DNA of 64,000 nt from an uncultured Aequorivita sp. (lineage in GTDB: Bacteria; Bacteroidota; Bacteroidia; Flavobacteriales; Flavobacteriaceae): the NCBI GenBank assembly GCA_937125455.1, contig CAKZLK010000016.1, positions 164,030 to 228,029 on the forward strand, read 5' to 3'. Positions 36,185 through 43,570 of the stretch are shown here, in pieces. Position 1 is the stretch's first letter. Each line of letters opens with the position of its first letter. A program made the translations under genes and the position numbers. A model generated the notes under the pieces. That model had not been told where the DNA came from and made no database searches. It was given only the letters and a program-made list of their open reading frames with translations.

Positions 36185-37026
36185 CCTATTCTGGCTTTTA
36201 AGTTCAGTTTTGGCAATAATAGCTTAACCACCCTATCTCCATATTCTTTTTTGCGATATTTTGTTATCGGAATAATTCCTTGAATCACATTTGTAATAAA
36301 AATCTCGTCGGCTTTTTGAAGTTCAAAAGGACTGATCGAAGTTTCTTCAATTGTGAAATCGGGAATCTCTTTTATAATTGAAACAAGTTGCTTCCGCAAG
36401 ATTCCATTTAAACAGCCTTCCGAAAGCGGTGGAGTTTTGATTTTGTTGTCCGAAACCAAAAATATATTCCCATTAAGCGCTTCCACCACTTGTTTGTTTT
36501 CATTCAGAAGCAAGCAATTTTGATATCCGTTCTCTTTTGCGAATATGCTTCCCAAAATATTGATAAGTCTATTGGTGCTTTTTAAAGTTGAAAGAAGTCC
36601 GGAAGTAACATAGTGGTCTTTAAAAAGTTCAACTTCATAATCTACTTCACTTAAAATATAAAATGGCGTATCCAGTTTTTCAAATGAAATTGCATATTCA
36701 ATGTCATTGGTCACCGGTGTATATTTTCCACCCGTTTTACGCCAAACGAGCAGCTTGACACGAAATGTGGTATTTTTTAAATCAGATGGTTCTATTGTTT
36801 TTAAAACTTCTCCCTCTAGAAATTCCATCGTAAAATTCATAGGAATTTCCATCCGGAGAATACGCATGGAGGCCATTAAACGAAAGTAGTGATCTTCCCA
36901 GAAGTAGATTTTTCCACCAGAAAAACGAAGTGTTTCAAATACAGCATCACCATAATTAAACCCTCTATTGTCTATAGTAATTTGAGCCTTATTGTTTTCG
37001 ACTAATGTCCCGTTGAAATTTGTCAT
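36181..37026 (-). CDS. PLP-dependent class IV aminotransferase (BCAT/PabC-like)
   Basis: 281 residues from the ATG at 37026. A TTG 33 bases upstream lies inside the -7 element and cannot be the start. The fold-type IV motifs are visible: NRGFNYGDAVFETLRF at the start, the PLP Lys in STLKSTNRL, and EALNGNIFLV then LPSEGC-like PPLSEGCLNGILR. It may be a branched-chain aminotransferase or 4-amino-4-deoxychorismate lyase; the short length favours the PabC side. The start codon directly follows a hairpin with a T run. Confidence 0.88.
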   Translation of the reverse strand: MTNFNGTLVENNKAQITIDNRGFNYGDAVFETLRFSGGKIYFWEDHYFRLMASMRILRMEIPMNFTMEFLEGEVLKTIEPSDLKNTTFRVKLLVWRKTGGKYTPVTNDIEYAISFEKLDTPFYILSEVDYEVELFKDHYVTSGLLSTLKSTNRLINILGSIFAKENGYQNCLLLNENKQVVEALNGNIFLVSDNKIKTPPLSEGCLNGILRKQLVSIIKEIPDFTIEETSISPFELQKADEIFITNVIQGIIPITKYRKKEYGDRVVKLLLPKLNLKARIG

Positions 37027-37064
37027 AAAAAAACCGTCCTTTTTTTGAGGACGGATCAAAGGTA
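37027..37064 (-). promoter_or_regulatory. Promoter, hairpin and U-run abutting the aminotransferase start
   Basis: On the minus strand a TACCTTTG -7 element (37064-37057) is followed at once by CCGTCCT (37054-37048), a short loop, AGGACGG (37040-37034) and seven T that touch the ATG. It can serve as the terminator of the START-like gene and also as the 5' end of the aminotransferase mRNA, because transcription from this -7 should begin at or inside the first arm. Confidence 0.65.
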
Positions 37065-37082
37065 CTATATTTTAGAGGGTTT

Positions 37083-37469
37083 TTAAACCGATCCTAAAAT
37101 TTGCTTTAGGTTTGAAACCATGTTTTCCCACAGCATTTTTCCTTCTTCCACTTCATCTTCTTCGGCAAAATCCGTCACCATCAATGAAACGTCTTTAGTG
37201 ATTTCGTCTACCTGAATTCGCAATTCAAAATAGAACTCTTCGCCTTCGTCCTCAATCCATCTGAATTTGATGCGCTCTGGGCTTTTTTTACTTAATAATT
37301 TAGCACGTTCTTCACTTTCAGACCAAATAAAAGTATAGAATTCACCTCGTGAATTTACGTTGTCTGCATACCATTCCGAAAGGCCAGAAGGCGTTGAAAT
37401 ATATTGGTATAACAATGAAGGGGAAACTTGGATCGGAAATTCCAATTCATATTTTATTTTATCTTCCAT
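37083..37469 (-). CDS. START-like domain protein
   Basis: 128 residues of a helix-grip fold (FPIQVSPSLLYQYISTPSGLSEWYADNV start) with many acidic residues. It belongs to the START-like family common in Bacteroidota, probably binding a hydrophobic ligand in the cytoplasm. It is transcribed toward the aminotransferase gene and separated from it by a terminator-like hairpin. Its upstream side faces the tRNA-Met promoter on the other strand. Confidence 0.88.
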   Translation of the reverse strand: MEDKIKYELEFPIQVSPSLLYQYISTPSGLSEWYADNVNSRGEFYTFIWSESEERAKLLSKKSPERIKFRWIEDEGEEFYFELRIQVDEITKDVSLMVTDFAEEDEVEEGKMLWENMVSNLKQILGSV

Positions 37470-37596
37470 AGCTTACTGTTAGTTGATGCCCAATATATAT
37501 ATATTAATTTTAACCTCAAATGAAAGATTGAAAATTTTTCATTTAAAAGTAACTCTAGGAATGACGAAATAAATTCAATAAAAAGAGAACCTAATA

Positions 37597-37627
37597 TTTG
37601 CGTCAGATAATTTTGTTATTATCTTTG
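37597..37627 (+). promoter_or_regulatory. Consensus promoter of tRNA-Met
   Basis: TTTG at 37597-37600, a 19-base spacer, then TATCTTTG at 37620-37627. The transcript would start about 40 nt before the mature tRNA. Confidence 0.8.
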
Positions 37628-37672
37628 CACCCGCCTACGCAAAATGCTTCGGCAGGTGCAGGTTTATAAAAT

Positions 37673-37746
37673 GGCGAGGTAGCTCAGTTGGTTAGAGCGT
37701 CGGATTCATAACCCGGAGGTCGGGGGATCGTGCCCCCCTCTCGCTA
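37673..37746 (+). tRNA. tRNA-Met (CAT), probably elongator
   Basis: 74 bases fold into a cloverleaf: acceptor GGCGAGG pairs with TCTCGCT (G-T at the first and last pairs), the D arm is standard (AGCTCAGTTGG), the anticodon loop is TTCATAA and the T stem is GGGGG/CCCCC. CCA is not encoded. The T loop reads ATCGTGC instead of the usual TTCRANY, so the T54-A58 pair is replaced by A-T. A partial second copy with the same T loop lies downstream at 38049-38099. The acceptor start pair is formed, which favours an elongator rather than an initiator tRNA. Confidence 0.9.
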
Positions 37747-37749
37747 CTT

Positions 37750-37784
37750 AAATCCCCAAGAATAAATTCTATGGGGATTTTTTT
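37750..37784 (+). terminator. Terminator directly after tRNA-Met
   Basis: AAATCCCC (37750-37757) pairs with GGGGATTT (37773-37780), with an extra inner AGAAT/ATTCT stem, followed by seven T (37778-37784). The ATG of the GIY-YIG gene begins at the very next base. Confidence 0.85.
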
Positions 37785-38066
37785 ATGGAAGAATTCGTTA
37801 CATATATTCTTTATTCGATAAGGTACCAGAAAATATATATTGGTTACTCTTCATCATTGATTCAAAGATTTTATTCCCACAACCATTTTTCGAACAAAGG
37901 ATATACACTGAAATACCGTCCTTGGCTGGTTTTGGAAGTTGAGTTCCATAAAACCAAAAAACAGGCAATGCAAAGAGAAAATTTCCTGAAGTCTGGAAAG
38001 GAAAGAGAATATATATACAAAACAGTTTTTCCAAAATATATCACGGAAGGATTCATATCCGCCTGA
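37785..38066 (+). CDS. Small GIY-YIG nuclease inserted at the tRNA-Met locus
   Basis: 93 residues of a single GIY-YIG domain: FVTYILYSIRYQKIYIGYS at the start (a variant of the GIY...YIG strands), the catalytic Arg in LIQRFYSHN and the metal-binding Glu in MQRENFLKSG. This is the URI-type stand-alone family frequent in Bacteroidota. Its ATG directly follows the tRNA terminator, and its last codons and TGA (38064-38066) are formed by a copy of the tRNA anticodon region plus a small palindrome. The unit is thus flanked on both sides by tRNA 3' sequence, like a small mobile element. Confidence 0.85.
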   Translation: MEEFVTYILYSIRYQKIYIGYSSSLIQRFYSHNHFSNKGYTLKYRPWLVLEVEFHKTKKQAMQRENFLKSGKEREYIYKTVFPKYITEGFISA

Positions 38067-38099
38067 GGCGGACAGGGGATCGTGCCCCGCTCTCGCTAC
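38049..38099 (+). repeat. Duplicated 3' part of tRNA-Met (attachment-site-like)
   Basis: GGATTCATA at 38049-38057 copies the tRNA anticodon loop region (37702-37710). GGGGATCGTGCCCC then CTCTCGCTAC at 38075-38099 copies the T arm and acceptor end (37723-37747) with one changed base. Between the two lies the palindrome TCCGCCTGAGGCGGA (38058-38072) in place of the original sequence. A 5' half is absent, so this is a remnant, not a tRNA gene. Direct repeats of a tRNA 3' end are the usual scar of tRNA-targeted integration. Confidence 0.8.
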
Positions 38100-38120
38100 A
38101 AGTGTTAAAGTACCAAAAAC

Positions 38121-38153
38121 AAACGGCTAGGTTCACTCCTAACCGTTTTTTTT
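38121..38153 (+). terminator. Terminator after the tRNA remnant
   Basis: AAACGG-C-TAGG (38121-38131) pairs with CCTA-A-CCGTTT (38138-38148), with a single mismatch and a 6-nt loop, then a run of T to 38153. ATGGAA follows immediately, as it does after the first tRNA terminator. Confidence 0.75.
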
Positions 38154-38160
38154 ATGGAAT

Positions 38161-38451
38161 CTATTCTCGAATTTCTTACCTTGGAACACAAAATTTAACA
38201 CGATTTGGAACACAAAAAGCTATTTTCCACACCAAAAAATTTACAATGCCAACGGCGATCTCAACAAGCGATGGTATGTCTATTATTCTTTCCGAAATCC
38301 AATTAACGACAAACTTGAAATGCAGAAAAATGTATATGGTATAACAAATACCTTTTCGACTTTCGAGGAAAGAATGTATGTACTTTCCACCTATGCAAAA
38401 AAATTTTTAAAGTTTTTGAAGAAAGTCTATAGGCCTTATAAGGATAAATAG
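38161..38451 (+). pseudogene. N-terminal fragment of a tyrosine recombinase (site-specific integrase)
   Basis: A frame open from 38161 to TAG at 38449-38451 encodes a stretch starting PHQKIYNANGDL and continuing KRWYVYYSFRNP (about 38227-38305). This matches the arm-binding and SAM-like N-terminus of Bacteroidota phage-type integrases. It has no in-frame ATG, GTG or TTG start, and it stops after about 80 residues, before any catalytic domain. It is therefore a remnant. Its place beside a tRNA 3'-end duplicate shows that an integrative element once used this site. Confidence 0.75.
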
Positions 38452-38552
38452 AGAAAATTGCTTCGCCAGTTCGCTGCGCTTGTGTTGCGAGGATTTTCGA
38501 AATTAGACTGCAAAAGCAATTAATTTTATTGGGTGCTTCCCACTGTTTTTTT

Positions 38553-39719
38553 TCATTGTTTATTCTTTTTTCGGATTATGAATATCGATGAAAAAATAAT
38601 GGTTATATAACCAATTATCAATAAAGTTAATATATATGATTTATTACGTTGTATCACAACATAATCAGCAATTCCAGCTTTCCAAAAAAGCCATTCATCT
38701 GATAACGCTGATGCAATATCATAATTACCCGTTTCCAAAATTATAATTCCATTTTTTGATTTAAGGTCGATTCTTGCTGCTGTATTAATAGCGTTGTTTC
38801 CACTTCCATCGTGTCCAATTATATTAGAATTATGGTCGTTTTGACTATAAAGATGGGGACCTAATCCATAAACACCAATTTTATTTATAAACGTTTCAGG
38901 TATACTCATTTTTGCAATGGTTTCTTCGGAAAGAACTACGTTACCAGAAATATTTGCCTTTAAAAATCTCGATAAATCTGCTGTAGTAGTAAATAAAGAG
39001 GCCGCTGCAAGTGCAGTAAATTTGTTCATTTCCCTTGTGGTTCCGTCACTCTTATAAATTTGCGCTAATTGAATATTTGGTTTTTCTGTTAGCACGAATG
39101 TTGAGTTTTCCATTTTCAACGGTTCTAAAACCTCTTCTGCCATATATTCTTGAAATGATTTACCGCTAATTTCTTCAATTAATAATTGCAATATTGTGTA
39201 CCCAGCTCCCGAATACATATACATACTACCAGGTTCATAACCTACAATTGCAACACCGTCAGAATATTCTGTGTCTGAAGCTTTTGTCAATGATTCTTCA
39301 ATGGTTTGAACGGTTTCATTAGGCGAAAAACCATCATATCCAAGGTCGTCAACTAAACCAGAGGAATGAGAAAGCAGTTTTCTAACAGTCACTTTTTTAT
39401 TGTCAAATTCACTTTTGGGCAGATGCCATCTTGTAAGGTAATCGTCAACTGGTTTGTCCAAATCCAGTTTTCCTTGTTCAACCAATTTTAAAACTCCAAA
39501 AGATGTAACCCATTTGCTAATTGATGCGACTGGAAAAACAGTATTTTCATTAACAGGTCTGTCAACAGTATAAAAGAAATCTTTTGAGACCTTTCCATTT
39601 TCTATCAAGGTCATTGCGAAATTACCAACGAATTCGTTATCGATTTTTTCTTTTGTTGCCTCAATAAAAGCTTCCGATGTTTTTTTTGAAGTAATTGGCT
39701 TTAATAGAAACCCGTTCAT
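38553..39719 (-). CDS. Serine hydrolase (class C beta-lactamase family), N-terminus probably frameshifted
   Basis: 388 residues from the only standard start, ATG at 39719. The beta-lactamase-like domain has the SxxK motif (ASISKW), a YSG motif in place of YxN, and HDG near the C-terminus, then a transmembrane helix (about 363-383). The same frame continues upstream as a hydrophobic anchor (ISLIILVVIVWTSFIGYG). An ATG with an A-rich leader at 39792 would start that anchor if a single T were removed. The gene thus appears to have lost its start by a one-base insertion. Substrate unknown; a D-aminopeptidase or esterase is as likely as a lactamase. Confidence 0.8.
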   Translation of the reverse strand: MNGFLLKPITSKKTSEAFIEATKEKIDNEFVGNFAMTLIENGKVSKDFFYTVDRPVNENTVFPVASISKWVTSFGVLKLVEQGKLDLDKPVDDYLTRWHLPKSEFDNKKVTVRKLLSHSSGLVDDLGYDGFSPNETVQTIEESLTKASDTEYSDGVAIVGYEPGSMYMYSGAGYTILQLLIEEISGKSFQEYMAEEVLEPLKMENSTFVLTEKPNIQLAQIYKSDGTTREMNKFTALAAASLFTTTADLSRFLKANISGNVVLSEETIAKMSIPETFINKIGVYGLGPHLYSQNDHNSNIIGHDGSGNNAINTAARIDLKSKNGIIILETGNYDIASALSDEWLFWKAGIADYVVIQRNKSYILTLLIIGYITIIFSSIFIIRKKNKQ

Positions 39720-39792
39720 AGATCCGTAGCCAATAAAAGATGTCCATACTATAACGACAAGAATTATAAGAGATATGTATTTAAATATTCAT

Positions 39793-40186
39793 TTTTTAAT
39801 TTAAAATATCCACATTTAGCTTTAAAAATTAGCTAAAAGATAGATAAAAGTGTTTTGTGAAGAATCCACAGTAACAGGATGATGAATAACATATTAAATA
39901 TCAACCGAGTAAAATCATACTATAATAGCCTAGCACTTTATCAATTGTTTCCAAAGATCTATATAAGATTAGTATCGGATGGAAATGCAACTAATTTTCA
40001 GATAACAATATACTTAATAATACGGAAATACGATTTAGGCTAAAACCTAAACCGCTATTACTTTTATACATAATGTTTAGAATTATGTAGTCTTTATTCA
40101 GGACGGGGCAAAATTACTTACAACGTGTTTGTATTTGGCTTGTTGCGAGTTTTTACCACAGTACTTTGTTGTCTGTAGTGTTTTTT
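39793..40186. other. Non-coding stretch in the decayed island
   Basis: No convincing gene on either strand. Very AT-rich, with only weak dyads (for example TTTAGG at 40034-40039 facing CCTAAA at 40046-40051). The right end, about 40110-40170, contains ACAACGTG and GCTTGTTGCGAG strings of the kind that often surround small exchanged genes in Bacteroidota, but no repeat of them occurs elsewhere in the window. Confidence 0.5.
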
Positions 40187-40654
40187 TTAATCCCATATTT
40201 TTGGTCTATCAATATTTATTGTTCTTAAATACGACAGAAATTGTCCTGCGTGAACAGATTCGTGATATCCAATTCGTAACAAATATTTTGCAAGGATTTT
40301 CTTGTCTCCATTTCCTGGGTGAACGATTTCAGTTTCGTTTAATTCTTTATCCGAAAATTGTCGAACACTTTCTAAAAATATTTTTCTAATAGGCTTAGCA
40401 AATTCAAGTTCATTTTTTAGGTTTATGAATGGCCTGTTTCCCCAAGGTGTTTTATAATTTGTCATATCACCTTGATTAATAATAATATTCCAACCATAAT
40501 CAGCTTCCAAAATGTGTCTTATCATTTCTGATGCACTCATTGCTTTTTCATCAGGTTTCCAATTATAATATTTCTCAGGTAGACCATTCCAAAGTTTTAT
40601 ACTTCTTTTTCTTATTTCTGTGAAATTTAAAATTATGAGTTCAGATTGGGTCAT
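40187..40654 (-). CDS. DinB family protein
   Basis: 155 residues of a four-helix bundle with the DinB/YfiT metal-ligand pattern: His in MIRHILEADYGW and two in GYHESVHAGQ. DinB-like proteins are metal-dependent, often bacillithiol- or mycothiol-dependent transferases. The exact role here is unknown. It stands alone among degraded genes in the island next to tRNA-Met and is probably transferred cargo. Confidence 0.85.
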   Translation of the reverse strand: MTQSELIILNFTEIRKRSIKLWNGLPEKYYNWKPDEKAMSASEMIRHILEADYGWNIIINQGDMTNYKTPWGNRPFINLKNELEFAKPIRKIFLESVRQFSDKELNETEIVHPGNGDKKILAKYLLRIGYHESVHAGQFLSYLRTINIDRPKIWD

Positions 40655-40856
40655 TTTTTTTGTTTTAGAGAATTTAGTTTCACATTACAGCCAACAGGAT
40701 TTTATAAGATTTGTGCGACTGGAAAATCGGAGGTTTTTCGGTCATAATAAATTTTAGTTGAATGTTTGTTGGTTCGCAATTTAGCTTAAAATTAAGCAGG
40801 AATTTTATGAAGTGTTACTCGCCGGATTTTTTTATATTTTTTTTCAATATTCTTAG

Positions 40857-41350
40857 TCAGAAGTGATAATAAGATCTCAAAAGTGAGTAAACAACTGAAT
40901 CTTCAAATTCAGCACCATTTTTAAAATGTCCTCTTAGTACACCTTCTTTGATGAATGAATTTTATTACCTGGATCAACTAAAGCTTCTATTTAATTTTAT
41001 TTTTTTAAACCCATAATCAATCAATTCTTTTATGGCTTTACTCATATATCCTTTATTCTGGTATTTTGAATGAATCTCATATCCTATTTCACTTCTTGCT
41101 TGATTTTTCTCCCATTTATGAAATCCACAACTTCCAATAACAATATTATTTTTTCTATATTAAATCAAATATGCGAAAGTCTATATCATTAGATAGTCCT
41201 TTCTCAATTCTATTTAACTTATGTTCTAATTGTTCTTTTCTTTCAAACCACAAAAAATAACATTTGTTCGTCTTTGGAATAGGTCAACATTTCATCGATA
41301 AGTTTCCTTGTTCTATTTCTGAAAAATCAATCTATTCGTATTCATTTAAT
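40857..41350 (-). pseudogene. Degraded RimJ/RimL-type GNAT acetyltransferase
   Basis: Read on the minus strand, pieces of a GNAT protein appear in different frames: IVIGSCGFHKWEKNQARSE, then IGYEIHSKYQNKGYMSKAIK and LIDYGFKKIKLNR. A frame change follows, then EALVDPGN, a deletion and KEGVLRGHFKNGAEFEDSVVYSL to a TGA at 40857. The 5' part (from about 41350) is interrupted by further stops. At least two indels and several stops show that the gene is dead. The approximate 5' limit is uncertain. Confidence 0.75.
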
Positions 41351-41394
41351 TCTTTTTTGTTTTTTACTAAAATATTTTTTTATGGTGAGTAGCA

Positions 41395-41426
41395 TGCGGA
41401 TAAATACTGTATAGTATTTATCCGCA
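41395..41426. repeat. Perfect 14-bp inverted repeat with 4-nt loop
   Basis: TGCGGATAAATACT (41395-41408), loop GTAT, AGTATTTATCCGCA (41413-41426). No T run of note follows on the plus strand; on the minus strand a T-rich stretch comes about 15 bases later. It lies exactly between the degraded island genes and the FHA/PP2C/kinase cluster, so it may be a terminator, a regulator site or an element end. Confidence 0.7.
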
Positions 41427-41790
41427 TTATATCTTCACAAATCTAAGAGATTTTAAATTGAATTAAAATTAGTTGTAGATACACGGGAATATATTTCAGA
41501 GGTTTTGGCGCGCTATGTCTCAACAGTGTGTGAATAGATTATAAAGAGGTTGCCCCCCAACCATTTTCACACATAGGTTTCTGCCTAAGAAAGAAAAATT
41601 CCTTCAAAAAAAAATTTATCCTTCATCAAGCTACACTACATGACTACAGCTCTGTTTATATAATTTGAAAATAAATTCCATTTTAATGATGACATTTTTC
41701 CAATTTTCCGATTTATGATTATAAGGTGGAAATAATTAAACATCACTACCACTTTTCAATAATTAATTCTAACCAATTAAATCTAACACA
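41427..41790. other. Non-coding leader region of the phosphosignalling cluster
   Basis: No gene seen. It contains a two-layer dyad at 41527-41573: TGTGTGAA (41527-41534) with TTCACACA (41566-41573), enclosing GGTTG (41548-41552) with CAACC (41558-41562) around a C5 loop. No clear TAnnTTTG -7 element was found near the gene start at 41791, so the promoter is either atypical or further upstream. Confidence 0.5.
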
Positions 41791-43461
41791 ATGAACGAAC
41801 AAAAAATTTCCTTGTTAATTCGTCACATCGCAGGCTCCAAAAAAGGCCAAGTGGAAAAGTTTTCAGTTATAAACACTCCTGAAATTCGTATAGGTCGCGG
41901 ATTGGAAAACAATGTAAGCTTCGACCCTGTTAAAGAAGATACCATCAGTCGCGATCATTGCCGAATAATTCAGGAGAATGCAAATCCTGAGCGTTTTTTC
42001 ATCTCGGATAGCCAGAGCAAAAACGGAACATTTGTAAATGATTTGAAAATTAACGGTAAAACCGAGCTTTTTGCTGGCGACATCATAAAACTTGGGAAGG
42101 AAGGCCCTTCCTTTGAATTTGATCTTGATCCGCGCCCGCAATCGCACATCAAAAAAACCCGTATAATCGATCCAATAGCAGCAAAAGAAACGAAAATACA
42201 TACTGCTACTGATTTGCCAAAGGCCTCTTCAGAGAAAACACCTCCAGTAAAAGAGAGTATTGGCAAGAATACGATGCAACACATGATTCGCGAATCTGAA
42301 AAGAAAAGCAAAACTGGTCTCGTGATCACGATAATTGCAGTGTTACTTCTGGTTTCAACCGGCGGATATTTATTGTTTAAAAATCAGAAGGTAAAGGAAA
42401 TCGTTCACGTGACCGATCCTAAAACTACTTTTACTCCAACCGAAATAGCTAAGGCTAACCAAGAGAAAGTGGTATATATAGAGATGGCTTGGAAACTAAC
42501 AAATACGGCATCTAGCGAGGAGATGTATCATGTATATTATCCTATTATCAAGGAAAAACAAATTTTGGGATACCGTGCTGCTTATAGTCAAAATGAACAG
42601 GGGGCAATCGTGCCATTGTTAGTGACAAAGGGCGACTATCTTAAGGCACTTGGTAATGCGCAAGGTATAGAACTTGATCTTATTGCGAGCGCTGGCAGTG
42701 GCAGTGGTTTTGTTGTGGACGACCGGGGTTTTATTGCTACAAATAGACACGTGGCTTCCAATTGGCTTACAAGTTTTCATTTTCAGCAATATGCTTTTCC
42801 AGGTGTACTTGTTGAGACTGATCAGAATGGACAATACGCGCCTTCGTGGGATAAAACTGTTACCCAGGAGATGGTCGGTGAATGGGTTCCTGGTAACGAT
42901 AAGAGATATACCGGGGTGAATACATATCTCGACGTGACCTTTGCCAATAACTCACAAAGGACACCGGCGAAAATCGTACGTATCTCTTCTACTCATGACG
43001 TAGCGATGATTAAAATTGATTTGCCTGAGGCATTACCAAAAGTAGATCTTTTTGACAGTTATGAGGAAATTCAGCCAGGTGATCCTGCAATTGTTATGGG
43101 ATATCCCGGTATCGCACCAGTGCAGCTTGTGTTAAAGCGCTCCCAAGATGTATTTAATACCAATGCAAATATAACATCCGTTCCAGTTCCTACTGTCAGC
43201 ACAGGAAACGTTGGACGAATGGTTCGTGGTTCCGAAAAGAACAGCAAAATTGATGACTATAAATCTACATTCGGAGACTATTACCAACTTACTATCAATT
43301 CAACCGGTGGTGGAAACAGTGGCGGACCTATGTTTGATGAAAAGGGTCGCGTAGTGGGTATATACAGTGCTGGCAAATGGGAGCCAGGTACCTCGATTAG
43401 TTTTGCCGTTCCAATTAAGTACGTCATGGAGTTAATGGGCCGTCAACAAGTAATTAAATAG
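41791..43461 (+). CDS. FHA-domain transmembrane trypsin-like serine protease
   Basis: 556 residues. An N-terminal cytoplasmic FHA domain (about 8-108) carries the phosphothreonine-binding signature: RIGRG, SRDHC, and SKNGTFVND. A linker with several Thr residues leads to one transmembrane helix (about 175-197). A periplasmic chymotrypsin-fold peptidase (about 295-550) follows, with His320 (ATNRHVAS), Asp403 (THDVAMIKID) and Ser510 (GGGNSGGPM). No PDZ domain follows, unlike HtrA. It is first in a three-gene set with a PP2C phosphatase and a Ser/Thr kinase, so cytoplasmic phosphorylation probably regulates the protease across the membrane. Confidence 0.9.
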   Translation: MNEQKISLLIRHIAGSKKGQVEKFSVINTPEIRIGRGLENNVSFDPVKEDTISRDHCRIIQENANPERFFISDSQSKNGTFVNDLKINGKTELFAGDIIKLGKEGPSFEFDLDPRPQSHIKKTRIIDPIAAKETKIHTATDLPKASSEKTPPVKESIGKNTMQHMIRESEKKSKTGLVITIIAVLLLVSTGGYLLFKNQKVKEIVHVTDPKTTFTPTEIAKANQEKVVYIEMAWKLTNTASSEEMYHVYYPIIKEKQILGYRAAYSQNEQGAIVPLLVTKGDYLKALGNAQGIELDLIASAGSGSGFVVDDRGFIATNRHVASNWLTSFHFQQYAFPGVLVETDQNGQYAPSWDKTVTQEMVGEWVPGNDKRYTGVNTYLDVTFANNSQRTPAKIVRISSTHDVAMIKIDLPEALPKVDLFDSYEEIQPGDPAIVMGYPGIAPVQLVLKRSQDVFNTNANITSVPVPTVSTGNVGRMVRGSEKNSKIDDYKSTFGDYYQLTINSTGGGNSGGPMFDEKGRVVGIYSAGKWEPGTSISFAVPIKYVMELMGRQQVIK

Positions 43462-43570
43462 CAATCACTATCAACTTACCGTTTTTTTTTAATGAATACT
43501 GTCATTTTACCAACAGTTTTGATAGTAAAATTGGCGGGAGACAGTAGCATAGCATTTAACATTATCAAGT

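Noticed and set aside
37785..38066. GIY-YIG gene as part of the UvrC family
   Set aside because: Only a single 90-residue nuclease domain is present, with no UvrB-binding or helix-hairpin-helix region.
38102..38344. 80-codon ORF across the integrase remnant
   Set aside because: It is in a different frame from the integrase-like reading and shows no recognisable motif.
40110..40720. Integron-like attC sites around the DinB gene
   Set aside because: ACAACG and GTTGG words occur on both sides, but they do not fit the GTTRRRY core consensus, and no repeat pair was found.
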